Shown here: one piece after another, positions 9,153 to 17,808 of the stretch | Numbering within the stretch: position 1 is the first letter of the stretch | Layout: the number at the start of each line of letters is the position of its first letter | Assembly: GCF_003268275.1 (NCBI RefSeq) | Contig: NZ_QLYR01000012.1 | Span: 1 to 64,000 of the forward strand | DNA from: Hydrogeniiclostridium mannosilyticum | GTDB lineage: Bacteria > Bacillota > Clostridia > Oscillospirales > Acutalibacteraceae | Direction of reading: 5' to 3' | DNA: 64,000 nucleotides | The notes under the pieces: generated by a model | What the model was told of the DNA's origin: nothing | Seen by the model: the letters and a program-made list of their open reading frames with translations, nothing else | Database searches by the model: none | Translations under genes and position numbers: made by a program

Positions 9153-9909
9153 CCTTCCCTCCTGTAGCCAGCACGGTCAAAGTGTCCGATATTTTCTGGT
9201 ACATCTCCTCGTTGCTGCGGCCTCCGCGGTAAAGCTGGTGATACACACTGCCATCCTTAATAAATAGCACCCGGCCCGCGTGGCTGGCCGCCTTGGTGCT
9301 ATGCGTAACCATCAGAATAGTCTGCCCCAGCGCATTGATCTCTTCAAAAATCCGCAGCAGGCTGTCCGTGGTCTTGGAGTCCAGCGCGCCGGTCGGTTCA
9401 TCCGCTAAAATCAGCTGCGGCTCCGTAATTAACGCCCGCGCCACAGCGGCCCGCTGCTTTTGTCCGCCGGATATCTCATAGGGGTACTTATTAAGAATAT
9501 CCTCTATCCCGAGCATACGTGCAATGGGTATAATCCGCTTGCGCATTTCAACCACCGGTGTCTTGGCCAAAACAAGCGGTAAGAAGATGTTATCCTGGAT
9601 CGAAAAGGTATCCAGCAGGTTAAAATCCTGAAAGACAAAACCTAAGTGATTGCGGCGGAAGGCTGCCAGCTGTTTTTCCGGGACCTCTGATAAATTCTTC
9701 CCGTTCAGAAGAACCTCCCCCGCTGTAGGCCGGTCTAGCGAGGCTAGAATATTGAGCAGGGTTGTTTTTCCAGAACCGGATTCGCCCATAATTGCAACAT
9801 ATTCTCCCTCCTCTACTGAAAAGCTGACATCTGCCAGCGCCTGTACCTGCGTGCCGCCGAAACGGGTTGTATAGATCTTTTTTAGCCGGTTTACTGTAAG
9901 AAGTGCCAT
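9142..9909 (-). CDS. Bce-type ABC transporter ATP-binding protein
   Basis: A 255-residue ATPase with all nucleotide-binding motifs: Walker A GESGSGKTT, Q-loop FVFQDFNLLD, signature ISGGQKQR, Walker B LILADEPTGALD, and the switch His in MVTHSTKAA. It belongs to the MacB/LolD/BceA group that drives mechanotransmission through FtsX-like permeases, consistent with the overlapping permease gene. A TATACT -10 box and a motif shared with the GT51 gene lie upstream. Confidence 0.92.
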   Translation of the reverse strand: MALLTVNRLKKIYTTRFGGTQVQALADVSFSVEEGEYVAIMGESGSGKTTLLNILASLDRPTAGEVLLNGKNLSEVPEKQLAAFRRNHLGFVFQDFNLLDTFSIQDNIFLPLVLAKTPVVEMRKRIIPIARMLGIEDILNKYPYEISGGQKQRAAVARALITEPQLILADEPTGALDSKTTDSLLRIFEEINALGQTILMVTHSTKAASHAGRVLFIKDGSVYHQLYRGGRSNEEMYQKISDTLTVLATGGKDGE

Positions 9910-9947
9910 AAACAGGCTTCCCCCTTTATCAAATTCATTACCCTCTT

Positions 9948-10022
9948 AGTATAAATGACCGCCGCCGGCGCTACCATCGATTTAGCTTACATTTCTTCTC
10001 GCCTAACTTACGCTCATGTAAG
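9948..10022 (-). promoter_or_regulatory. Promoter and candidate BceR-type sites of the ABC operon
   Basis: On the minus strand, reading toward the gene: near-palindrome CTTACATGAGCGTAAG (10022-10007), then AAATGTAAGCTAAATC continuing into GATGG (9994-9974), then after exactly 41 nt from the start of that motif a -10 box TATACT (9953-9948). No good -35 box is present, as expected of an activator-dependent promoter. The same layout precedes the GT51 gene. Role inferred from this match and from the local two-component system. Confidence 0.6.
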
Positions 10023-10040
10023 AATCCGGGGGCTTTGCGG

Positions 10041-10739
10041 TCAGCCGGCAATAGCCGCCGCCTTCTCGCCGGTAAGGTAGCCGCGTTCTACCATCTGTTT
10101 TATTACCTGCTTTTGGCGCTGCTTTGCCAGGCCTGGATTCACCGTCGGCGCATAAACGGAGGGTGCGTTCGGAATCCCCGCCAGCATGGTGCACTCGCTG
10201 TCCGTCATCTCTCTGGGCGTTTTGCCAAAATATCCCTCGCAGGCATCGCCAACACAATAATAGCCATTGCCAAAATAGATCGAGTTTAGGTAAAGCTCCA
10301 AAATCTCATCTTTGCTGTAGGTATGCTCTATTTTAAACGCCATAAAAATTTCCGCAAATTTGCGGGTAAACTCCTTTTTTTGCGTAAAAAAAAGATTTTT
10401 AGCCAACTGCTGTGTAATGGTACTGCCGCCCTCTACCAAGCTCATTGCTTTGATGTCATTCCACACGGCGCGGGAAATAGCGATGGGGTCGATGCCGCCG
10501 TGCTTATAAAACCGGTGGTCCTCCACAGCGATAACCGCGTCTAAATAAGTTTTAGGCAACGCGTTCAATGGGGTATAGTTCGGCTTGCTGCGAACCTTTT
10601 CCACTGTCTCCTCCAGGCTCGCCTCTTTCAGCGCCTGGTCATACATCTCATACCCCTTAAACGCCAACCAAACAAACGTACCAATTGCCACAATCAGCAG
10701 CAACCCAACGCACCACTTAATCCACCTGAATATTTTCAT
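10041..10739 (-). CDS. Monofunctional peptidoglycan glycosyltransferase (GT51)
   Basis: A 232-residue membrane-anchored transglycosylase that polymerises lipid II into glycan strands. After one N-terminal membrane segment (about 8-28) come the GT51 motifs: EDHRFYKHGGID (catalytic Glu73), GGSTITQQLAKNLFF, RKFAEIFMAFKIE and KDEILELYLNSIYFGNG. There is no transpeptidase domain. The length matches MtgA/SgtB-type enzymes. It sits inside a Bce-type resistance locus and shares the upstream motif of the ABC operon. Extra glycosyltransferase made under lipid II-targeting antibiotic stress would make sense, but this is inference. Confidence 0.92.
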   Translation of the reverse strand: MKIFRWIKWCVGLLLIVAIGTFVWLAFKGYEMYDQALKEASLEETVEKVRSKPNYTPLNALPKTYLDAVIAVEDHRFYKHGGIDPIAISRAVWNDIKAMSLVEGGSTITQQLAKNLFFTQKKEFTRKFAEIFMAFKIEHTYSKDEILELYLNSIYFGNGYYCVGDACEGYFGKTPREMTDSECTMLAGIPNAPSVYAPTVNPGLAKQRQKQVIKQMVERGYLTGEKAAAIAG

Positions 10740-10807
10740 TGAATCACACCCTTTGACCCTTCTATCTATGTTCCAGGCGGCGGCCTCTTCCGCCGCTCTA
10801 CAATATT

Positions 10808-10881
10808 ATCATAGACCTAACAACGGCGGTATTCCATTGATTTCACTTACATTTAAAAAAGAAACCTTACATCGGTGTAAG
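10808..10881 (-). promoter_or_regulatory. Promoter and candidate BceR-type sites of the GT51 gene
   Basis: On the minus strand: inverted repeat CTTACACCGATGTAAG (10881-10866), motif AAATGTAAGTGAAATC continuing into AATGG (10854-10834), then a -10 box TATGAT (10813-10808). The distance from motif start to -10 is 41 nt, identical to the ABC promoter. The inverted repeat has the TTACA-N4-TGTAA form described for Bce/Bra-type regulators. Confidence 0.6.
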
Positions 10882-10886
10882 GTTTC
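10855..10886 (-). terminator. Intrinsic terminator overlapping a candidate operator
   Basis: GAAACCTTACA and TGTAAGGTTTC form a perfect 11-bp stem with a 4-base loop, followed on the minus strand by six T. It lies 16 bp past the stop of the 10902-11888 gene. The stem itself contains the TTACA-N4-TGTAA motif, so this DNA may serve both as terminator and as regulator site. Confidence 0.75.
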
Positions 10887-10901
10887 TTCCCATTTTTTGT
10901 A

Positions 10902-11888
10902 TCAGCGCGCAGAACTGCTGATATGATCGCCAAGCCGAAAGGTCTGGTTCCCCCGTGCTTGTACAAAGACCCCTGTTAATTGGAAACGGGGACTTTCATT
11001 TCTGCGGCGCGATGGCTTGGCATAAACCAGCTGCCCATCCGGTTTTTCTGAAAGGCTATCCGCACAAAAGATTGCAGTCGGACCGTTGCAGCCGCCGATC
11101 ATTCCTATGCTGCCGGCCTCCATACAACCTTCCTCCTGAAAAGAGCTGTCAAAGGCCAAACGAATCTTCTGCGGCGGTGCAGGTGTGCAGGTGTAGACAG
11201 CAGAGGCGATATAGAGCGGCGCGTGGTTGAGCATGGCTTCCTCCTGCACAGGATGCTGAAAAGTAAAAGTGAGCTCTTCTCCTGTAAACGGATACTGCCA
11301 CTTTATCAATTTTTTTTGCCGTAAACCAGCTTCCAAGGAAAATGAAGCTGACAATGGATAGAAGACCTCGCGTTCCCGAACTGTCAGGGCCAGAGAGCCG
11401 ATATTCTCCTGCGTGCTCCGGTGTTTATACGGCAGACAGAAACGCTGGCAGGCAAAGAATTGCTGCTGTAAGCAATCCGCATAAGCCTCCCGCCATTCCG
11501 CCAATGCCTCCTGGTTCCACGGCGTTCTGGCGGAAGCACTGCTTGAAAAATCCGTACAGACAAGGCCATCCACACAAATATTCTGTAAGGATAACCGGCG
11601 GACGGGTGACTCCTGCTCTATTTGATGTTCGAGTGCAGAAAGCAACGGGTCCCCTTCCCCGTCGTAGCGCTGGTATTTTTGATAAAACAGGTTGAGCTCT
11701 CTTTCGCTCAAAGGTTGAAGTACATCGAATACTAAGCCCTGCTCAAAGTGATAAAGCGCCGGAATGGTGTATAAGCACCCATCGCACCGAAATGCCCAAT
11801 ACACCCACTGCGGCCTGCCGGCCTTGCCTTTAGGCTCCCGCCACAGACTGGAATCAAATGAAACGTTCATCGGCATCGCCACGGCCAC
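10902..11888 (-). CDS. Conserved-looking protein of unknown function
   Basis: A 328-residue protein that I do not recognise. It starts with GTG overlapping the methyltransferase stop (TAGTG); an ATG four or six codons in is also possible. It has no signal peptide, membrane segment or clear nucleotide-binding motif. Cysteines are scattered (FRCDGCLY, IGGCNGPTAIFC). The predicted make-up is mixed alpha/beta, with a Trp/Tyr-rich start (QWVYWAFRCDGCLY). It is translationally coupled to the methyltransferase gene and ends at a strong terminator. Confidence 0.7.
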   Translation of the reverse strand: MAVAMPMNVSFDSSLWREPKGKAGRPQWVYWAFRCDGCLYTIPALYHFEQGLVFDVLQPLSERELNLFYQKYQRYDGEGDPLLSALEHQIEQESPVRRLSLQNICVDGLVCTDFSSSASARTPWNQEALAEWREAYADCLQQQFFACQRFCLPYKHRSTQENIGSLALTVREREVFYPLSASFSLEAGLRQKKLIKWQYPFTGEELTFTFQHPVQEEAMLNHAPLYIASAVYTCTPAPPQKIRLAFDSSFQEEGCMEAGSIGMIGGCNGPTAIFCADSLSEKPDGQLVYAKPSRRRNESPRFQLTGVFVQARGNQTFRLGDHISSSAR

Positions 11889-12622
11889 TACTTCTTTTGA
11901 GCCGCAATAATCAGCATCATCGGCCGGCGGAGCTCGTCACGCATGCCCGGCACGGTGTCGAGCAGACGAACCGGCGGCTGCGGCTCCTGCAGGCCGGTAA
12001 TATGAAAGCCGTGCTGCAGCAATACGTTGATGTAAGTTGTCAAGGTGCGGTGGTATTTCACCACCTGTTCCCCTAAAAAATGTGCCTCCCGTTTACCTTC
12101 GTAAAAATAGCGGTCCACAGGAAAATGCAGGATGTTCCCCTGGCCGTCATAGATCCAGTCCTGCGTGCCATAGGCAGTAAAAACCGGATGCTCCACCGAA
12201 AAGACAAAATCTCCCCCGTGCGGCAGCATAGCAGAAACCTTCGCCACAATAGCAGCAAAGGACTCCAAATAGTGAAAAGCCAGCGAGCTCAGGACAATGT
12301 CGAACGAATCCTCTGGAAAAGCAATATCCTCCATGGGGATGCGGCAATAATGAATAACCTCATGGGAATTTTTAGCGCGTGCAGCCGCAAGCATCCTTTC
12401 AGAAATATCAATCCCTGTCACTGCAACAGCACCGTGCTCCGCGGCGTAAAGACAGTGCCACCCATAGCCGCAGCCTAAATCCAACACCCGCTTCCCTGCA
12501 AAATCCGGCAGCAGCGCCTGTAGTGTTTCCCATTCCCCGGCTCCCTCCAGGCCCTTTTGTGAACGCTCCATTTGCTTGTATTTTTCAAAAAACACCTCAT
12601 CGTCATATTTATTTTCCTTCAT
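11888..12622 (-). CDS. Class I SAM-dependent methyltransferase
   Basis: A 244-residue protein with a Rossmann-type methyltransferase core: motif I VLDLGCGYGWHCLYAAEHGA, motif II VTGIDISERML, and motif IV FDIVLSSLAFHYLE. The C-terminal part (VEHPVFTAYG, YHRTLTTYINVLLQHGF) is typical of UbiE/Methyltransf_11-type enzymes acting on small molecules; the substrate is unknown. The start at 12622 (MKENKYDDEVFF) is preferred because AAAGGGTGA precedes it. A GTG three codons earlier is open but poorly spaced. It lies 47 bp behind the histidine kinase gene in the same direction. Confidence 0.85.
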   Translation of the reverse strand: MKENKYDDEVFFEKYKQMERSQKGLEGAGEWETLQALLPDFAGKRVLDLGCGYGWHCLYAAEHGAVAVTGIDISERMLAAARAKNSHEVIHYCRIPMEDIAFPEDSFDIVLSSLAFHYLESFAAIVAKVSAMLPHGGDFVFSVEHPVFTAYGTQDWIYDGQGNILHFPVDRYFYEGKREAHFLGEQVVKYHRTLTTYINVLLQHGFHITGLQEPQPPVRLLDTVPGMRDELRRPMMLIIAAQKK

Positions 12623-12669
12623 ATTCTTCACCCTTTATTTCAAATATAATTTGCATTTACAACCATATG

Positions 12670-13659
12670 CTATTCAATTTCGATTTGTTCATGGGTTAGG
12701 CACAGGTAAACCCGTGTTCCCACACCCTTGGTGGATTCAATGCGGATGGAATGTCCCAGCATATTCGCCGCCTGCCTGCACAGCGCAAGGCCAATGCCTG
12801 TTGAACGCTTGTCGAGACGTCCGTTGCCACCGGTATAACCCCATTCAAAAACCCGGGGCAGATCCTCGGCAAGAATCCCGATTCCGCTGTCCTCTACCAC
12901 CACGGTGCATTCAGTCCCCTCCTGCAAATAAACCGAGACCGTCCCCTGGCGGGTGTATTTAACCGCGTTGGTCAACAGCTGCTCAAAAATAAATACCAGC
13001 CATTTTTCATCGGTCAGTACCGCTTTTTTAAGATTTCCCAAGCGAAGCTGAATCCTTTTATAAATAAACAGCGGAGCCACTTTTTTCAGGGCCTGATTGA
13101 CGATCTTTTCAAGAGAATATTCCCTTAGTACCAGGTCCTTGCCGTCTCCCTCAAGCCGCTGATAATGTAAAACCATCTCCACATATTGTTCGACCTTCAT
13201 CAACTCGCGTCCCAGCGCCTCGCGGTCCAGGCTCTCCTCTTGCAACAAAAGCTGCGCCGCTGCCAATGGCGTTTTAATCTGGTGGCTCCAGCGGGTATAA
13301 TAGGCAAGCGCGGTATTTTCCCGCTCGCGTAATTCCCCTTCCCGGGTGTTTGCATAGGACTGAAGCAGCTTTGTCAGATCCTGGTAGGCCTGCTCCACCG
13401 GGTCGCCCGGTTGTGGAAAGCCCTCAAAATAAGGCACTTGTTTTTTCAAAAACTCCAAGCCTTTTCTCTTTCTCTGAAATTTATAGAAGCCAAGGGACAA
13501 GGCCAGCACCCCAAGGCAAGCGATCAATATACAGGTATAAAAAGCAGGCCCCCATGGCAGGCCATACAAGCCGTACACCACGCATAAGACCGACAGCAGC
13601 GTTAAAAAGAACAGAATTACAGCCAACCGGCTCTTCAAATACATCAAAAACAGCCGCAT
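12670..13659 (-). CDS. Bce-type intramembrane-sensing histidine kinase
   Basis: A 329-residue kinase with two close membrane helices (about 12-32 and 38-58) and almost no external loop, as in BceS/GraS kinases that detect stress through their ABC partner. The phosphoacceptor is His126 in TRWSHQIKTPLA. The catalytic domain has the N box FEQLLTNAVKYT, G1 VEDSGIGI and G2 GYTGGNGRLDKRSTGIGLAL. The gene starts 5 bp after the response regulator stop, with a GGAGGAATAAAGGCG ribosome site. Confidence 0.92.
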   Translation of the reverse strand: MRLFLMYLKSRLAVILFFLTLLSVLCVVYGLYGLPWGPAFYTCILIACLGVLALSLGFYKFQRKRKGLEFLKKQVPYFEGFPQPGDPVEQAYQDLTKLLQSYANTREGELRERENTALAYYTRWSHQIKTPLAAAQLLLQEESLDREALGRELMKVEQYVEMVLHYQRLEGDGKDLVLREYSLEKIVNQALKKVAPLFIYKRIQLRLGNLKKAVLTDEKWLVFIFEQLLTNAVKYTRQGTVSVYLQEGTECTVVVEDSGIGILAEDLPRVFEWGYTGGNGRLDKRSTGIGLALCRQAANMLGHSIRIESTKGVGTRVYLCLTHEQIEIE

Positions 13660-13664
13660 CGCCT

Positions 13665-14342
13665 TTATTCCTCCACCAGATAGCCAAGCCCCTTTTTGGT
13701 GGTAATAAACCCGGTCAGGCCGGCCTCCTCCAAATGCTTGCGCAGCCGGGCAATGTTGACCGTGAGGGTATTGTCATCCACAAAGCTATCCGTCTGCCAG
13801 AGCTCCTGCATCAGGCTTTCACGCGTAACCACCGTCCCCTTATTTTCGAGAAGCACCTGTAAAATTTTAAGCTCATTACGGCTCAGCTCCAATGTTTGAG
13901 TGCCATAGCTCAGCAGCGCGCTGTTCAGGTTGAGGGTTACGCCCTTGTGCGTTAAGATGCTGGGATCCATGCCAAAGGAATAGGTCCGCCGCAAAAGAGC
14001 CTGTATTTTTGCCAAAATAACCTTCATTTGAAACGGCTTGCTGACAAAGTCATCCGCTCCCATATTAACAGCCATCACCAAATTCATTTCATCGGTAGCA
14101 GAAGAAATAAAAAGGATGGGAACTTTACTGACCCTTCTGATTTTCTCGCACCAATAATAACCATCGTAAAAGGGCAGTGAGACATCTAATAAGACCAAAT
14201 GCGGCTCAAAAACCGTAAATTCTTCCATAACCGCATCAAACGCCTCTACGGAGTGGACCAGATAATCCCATTGTGCAAGCTGCCGGTCCAGCACGCTCAC
14301 AATGGTTGGGTCGTCTTCCACTAAAAATATCTTATATATCAT
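13665..14342 (-). CDS. OmpR-family response regulator (BceR/GraR-like)
   Basis: A 225-residue regulator. The receiver domain (1-120) has the acidic pair ED in LVEDD, the phosphoacceptor Asp53 in LVLLDVSLP and Lys102 in SKPF. A winged-helix DNA-binding domain follows at about 128-225 (LELSRNELKILQVLLENKGTVV...VNIARLRKHLEE). It heads the minus-strand unit with the Bce-type kinase. Likely targets are the motifs at 9974-10022 and 10834-10881. Confidence 0.93.
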   Translation of the reverse strand: MIYKIFLVEDDPTIVSVLDRQLAQWDYLVHSVEAFDAVMEEFTVFEPHLVLLDVSLPFYDGYYWCEKIRRVSKVPILFISSATDEMNLVMAVNMGADDFVSKPFQMKVILAKIQALLRRTYSFGMDPSILTHKGVTLNLNSALLSYGTQTLELSRNELKILQVLLENKGTVVTRESLMQELWQTDSFVDDNTLTVNIARLRKHLEEAGLTGFITTKKGLGYLVEE

Positions 14343-14439
14343 TGCCGCAGCGCATCTCTTTCTTTTTTCAATTCAAGCCTCTTTTAAAATGTTAGCGCAA
14401 GCTTCAAGCCAAAAGAGGGTTTATGATCTGCCATTAAAT

Positions 14440-14507
14440 TTTACCATAAATTCACCCTATATGCTATAATACTTTCATGGCATAAATCTTAAATTTATCT
14501 GAAGGGA
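14440..14507 (+). promoter_or_regulatory. Promoter and ribosome site of the glycerate kinase gene
   Basis: A TATAAT -10 box at 14465-14470 follows a weak TTTACC -35 candidate (14440-14445, 19-bp spacer). GAAGGGA at 14501-14507 is the ribosome site for the ATG at 14517. Confidence 0.55.
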
Positions 14508-14516
14508 TTATAAAAT

Positions 14517-15665
14517 ATGAAAATTATTTTAGCACCCGACTCTTTCAAAGGCAGCCTTACCGCAGCTGAAGCTGCCTGTTCCATGGAGCGGGGACTGCGC
14601 CGCGTCCTCCCGAACCTTGAAATTTTAAAGCTCCCTGTTGCAGACGGCGGCGAGGGAACCATCGGCGCCTTTCATCAGGCTGCCGGCGGAAGCTTTCAGG
14701 AAGTTGATGTCACCGGCCCGGTCGGCGACAGGCGAAACGCACGTTTTCTAGTGCTGCCTAACGGCACCGCAGTCATGGAAATGGCTGAAGCAAGCGGAAT
14801 TGCCGGACTGACACGCCATCAGCTGGACCCGCTTCACGCCACCACCTTTGGTACAGGCGAATTACTGCGGGCCATTTTAGATCACGGCTGCCGCAGCATT
14901 ATCATGGGCATTGGCGGTTCCGCTACCAATGACGGCGGAGCAGGCATGGCGCAAGCGCTCGGCGCCTGCTTTCTAAATGCACAGGGTCGCGAGCTGGCTC
15001 CAGGCGGCGCCGCCTTGCTTGAACTCCAGCACATTGACTGTACCAGGCTGGATCCACGCCTGCGGGAAACCAGCATCACCGTCGCCTGCGACGTTACCAA
15101 CCCATTATGCGGCGAGCAGGGAGCTTCCGCAGTCTATGGACCTCAAAAAGGGGCCACTGACCAAGATGTAGCGCTGCTTGACCGGGCGCTTGCCCACTAT
15201 GCCGGGGTGCTCAACCGGGAGTTTGGAATAGATGTTGCCACCGTTGCGGGCGCCGGAGCGGCCGGCGGGCTGGGCGCCGCTTTACTCGCCTTTTGCAATG
15301 CCGCCATCCGGCCAGGCATTACTGCTGTGCTTGATGTTATCGGCTTCGATCAGGCGCTCTCAGGCGCAGGCCTCATCCTGACTGGGGAAGGGCGGATCGA
15401 TGCTCAAACTGCCAATGGCAAGGTTCCCGTTGGGGTTGCGGAACGTGCAAAAGCGCACAGCCCTGGGATCCCTGTAATCGCTATAGCAGGCGGGCTGGGG
15501 GAGGGCGCCGAAGCTGTTTTCGCGCATGGAATAGACGCTATTCTGCCGATTGTCGACGAAGCTATGCCGCTCGAGCAAGCAATATTACAGGCGGGAACCC
15601 TGCTGGAAAAGGCTGCTGAACGTGCGTTCCGCCTCCTGCTTACCGGGCAAAAGCTTGCTCTATAG
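14517..15665 (+). CDS. glxK: Glycerate 2-kinase (GlxK/GarK family)
   Basis: A 382-residue kinase that phosphorylates D-glycerate to a phosphoglycerate feeding lower glycolysis. Family signatures are clear along its length: APDSFKGSLTAAEAA at the start, LPVADGGEGT, the glycine-rich IIMGIGGSATNDGGAGM, VACDVTNPLCGE..GASAVYGPQKGA, and LILTGEGRIDAQT..GKVPVGVA. The length fits the family (about 375-385). It stands alone on the plus strand, divergent from the response regulator, so no pathway partners are visible. Confidence 0.93.
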   Translation: MKIILAPDSFKGSLTAAEAACSMERGLRRVLPNLEILKLPVADGGEGTIGAFHQAAGGSFQEVDVTGPVGDRRNARFLVLPNGTAVMEMAEASGIAGLTRHQLDPLHATTFGTGELLRAILDHGCRSIIMGIGGSATNDGGAGMAQALGACFLNAQGRELAPGGAALLELQHIDCTRLDPRLRETSITVACDVTNPLCGEQGASAVYGPQKGATDQDVALLDRALAHYAGVLNREFGIDVATVAGAGAAGGLGAALLAFCNAAIRPGITAVLDVIGFDQALSGAGLILTGEGRIDAQTANGKVPVGVAERAKAHSPGIPVIAIAGGLGEGAEAVFAHGIDAILPIVDEAMPLEQAILQAGTLLEKAAERAFRLLLTGQKLAL

Positions 15666-15825
15666 ACATCCTCCGCATCACTCATTTTAAGTCTTCCTGT
15701 TCCATAGGATCGCACTGCTCTGTAAGCGTGAAAAGGGATCGGACCACACCGGCGGTGTAAAAATATTTCTGCGGCGGCAGCTCTGGAAATTCTCACAGAC
15801 AGTACCCGGTAATCCCACACAGCGC

Positions 15826-15871
15826 AAAAAAGACTTTCCGTTTTCTTCCTGTGAAGGAGCGGAAAGTCTTT
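15826..15871 (-). terminator. Intrinsic terminator behind the phosphoesterase unit
   Basis: AAAGACTTTCCG and CGGAAAGTCTTT form a 12-bp stem. On the minus strand it is followed by five T. The rest of the 15666-15896 gap shows no gene. Confidence 0.7.
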
Positions 15872-15896
15872 CTGATATCCATAAAAAGCTCACACC

Positions 15897-16763
15897 CTAC
15901 GCCGGCGTCAAAACAAATTCACGGGCGGCGCCGTAATAAGCGGCATTTGTCACATATTGATTTAAACGCGGCGTCAATGCGTCTTCATGGGACATATGGA
16001 TATGCCCGGCCACTACCGCTTTTACCTGAGCATCGTGCGCGCGAATCCAATCGCATATGCGCAGCGTCGCTCCCTCCGGCACCAGAAACGGATGGTAGGG
16101 GTGAGAAAGATCCAGACACTGCATTGGGCAGCCACACATCAGCGGGCTTTTCCATTTACCAAGCACATCCGGCAGCAGGCTCTCTACAAAGAGCGGTACA
16201 TGGAAAAATAGTAGCATTGGCAGCTGTTTCGCCGCGGCTTCCTCCAGTGCCCTCAACTGCTCCTCGCTGAATTGGTTTCTGGAGTTATCCAGGCCCACCA
16301 GCATAAGCCCATTCATTTCTTTTACATCAATGGTAAAGTCCCCTGATAAAAACCGGCGGAAAAGCGGAAGATATTTTCGTTTTGTCTCCAACGATTCTTC
16401 TTCATGGGGCGGCGCGTAGTCATGATTGCCAACCATATAGAAAACCGGAACCCGCATTTGCCGGAACGCCTCGCCGAGGTATTCCAAGTTTTTGCGGGAC
16501 GGAAAATCAATGATATCCCCTGTCATGACAATACCGTCCGGTTTTGACTTCTGAATATAGGAAAGTAGCGCCGTAAAGGCCTCCTCGGGCGAAACCCCTC
16601 TTCCATTCTCTGCTGTAAAATTTGCGCGGCGGCGGACGCCATGCTTTTGCAGGCGAGCCTCCTCACGGCTGTCCACATAACATAGGTGGGCATCGGTAAT
16701 ATGCAGCAAACGGGTGATCTTAGTAATATTGGGAACAATTATTTTGGTCTGCTCAATACGCAA
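15897..16763 (-). CDS. Metallophosphoesterase
   Basis: A 288-residue calcineurin-like phosphoesterase. All five metal-site blocks are present in order: LLHITDAHL, MTGDIIDFP, MVGNHDYAP, LLFFHVPLF and VVAGHIHMSHE. There is no signal peptide or membrane anchor. The start is a TTG with AAGGCGG before it. It lies 27 bp behind a glycerophosphodiester phosphodiesterase gene, so it may act on a related phosphate ester, but the substrate cannot be read from the sequence. Confidence 0.88.
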   Translation of the reverse strand: MRIEQTKIIVPNITKITRLLHITDAHLCYVDSREEARLQKHGVRRRANFTAENGRGVSPEEAFTALLSYIQKSKPDGIVMTGDIIDFPSRKNLEYLGEAFRQMRVPVFYMVGNHDYAPPHEEESLETKRKYLPLFRRFLSGDFTIDVKEMNGLMLVGLDNSRNQFSEEQLRALEEAAAKQLPMLLFFHVPLFVESLLPDVLGKWKSPLMCGCPMQCLDLSHPYHPFLVPEGATLRICDWIRAHDAQVKAVVAGHIHMSHEDALTPRLNQYVTNAAYYGAAREFVLTPA

Positions 16764-16790
16764 CCAAACCGCCTTCTTTCCGAAGCAGCC

Positions 16791-17684
16791 TTACTCCTGG
16801 TTACCTGAATGATCCAATGGGTCCGGCTGCGTTTCCAGAACATCTTCGTTCAATTCCTTTTTGGGGTCGAAGGCCTCAAAAATAATCAGGCCGCGCGCAT
16901 CCTTAATCAGCTGCGCCTGCTCCGGTGAGCGGACAGTCCAGCTTACCTCCGTCACATTGTAGATGAGCCTGCAAAGCTGAAACGCATGCATCTCCCGGTG
17001 TTTAATATCCATCGCGATAAAATCGGGCGCTGTCAAAAAATTTGTAAGCAGGTTCTCCTGCAAAAATCCCAGAACCGGGTGCGGTGTTTTTTGGCCTGTG
17101 TATTTGGTGATTAAATGGCCGCGAACCGTGTCCGGCCGTTTCCTGCGAAACCAAAATACGGCTCTTGGATCAAAGGACTCGATACAGGCCGCCCCCTTAT
17201 ATTTGTCCAGTACAGCGGCCACCTTCGCGCAAAGCATATTGACATTGCCGCCACAGGTCTTAATCTCGACAATCAGCGGAGTTTTGCCGGCGAAAATGTC
17301 CAGAACCTCCTGCAAAGCCGGGATGCTCTCCTCTGTCCCCTGAAGCCGGTATTGCTTAAGCTCTTCCATAGTTAAATCACAAACGTTCACCTCTACGCCG
17401 CACATTCTCTTCAAGCTTTCATCGTGAATAACCGCAAGCTCGCCGTCTTTTGTTAAATGAACATCGAGCTCGGCCCCGTAGCCGCAATCAACCGCGCGCT
17501 GGAAAGCGGCAAGAGAGTTCTCCGGTATTTTCGCCTGCTCGTCATGGTAGCCCCGGTGCGCGTAATCCCAAATACGAAAAACTGTCATATCCGGCTTATG
17601 AAACACACGCGGCATGAGAACAAAAAGAAAAATAATAATTAAAAACAGCAGAATATAAAAAGGTACTGCAACGATCCATCCCAT
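16791..17684 (-). CDS. Membrane-anchored glycerophosphodiester phosphodiesterase
   Basis: A 297-residue GDPD enzyme that hydrolyses glycerophosphodiesters to sn-glycerol 3-phosphate and an alcohol. One N-terminal membrane helix (about 5-25) is followed by the TIM-barrel motifs YAHRGYH, IPENSLAAFQRAVDCGYGAELDVH (two parts), and VIHDESLKRM. The later Glu is in LIVEIKT. It likely acts on phospholipid- or teichoic acid-derived diesters. A GGAGGTTC ribosome site precedes the ATG, and the gene heads a two-gene unit. Confidence 0.9.
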   Translation of the reverse strand: MGWIVAVPFYILLFLIIIFLFVLMPRVFHKPDMTVFRIWDYAHRGYHDEQAKIPENSLAAFQRAVDCGYGAELDVHLTKDGELAVIHDESLKRMCGVEVNVCDLTMEELKQYRLQGTEESIPALQEVLDIFAGKTPLIVEIKTCGGNVNMLCAKVAAVLDKYKGAACIESFDPRAVFWFRRKRPDTVRGHLITKYTGQKTPHPVLGFLQENLLTNFLTAPDFIAMDIKHREMHAFQLCRLIYNVTEVSWTVRSPEQAQLIKDARGLIIFEAFDPKKELNEDVLETQPDPLDHSGNQE

Positions 17685-17808
17685 TTTTTGAACCTCCGTC
17701 CGGTTGGTTATGAAATTTTTACCATGCTATGTTCTCTATCATAGCACTCCGGGGCAAATAGTTCAATGTGTTTCAAACGGATCCCTACTAAAATAAGTAT
17801 CAGAAAAA

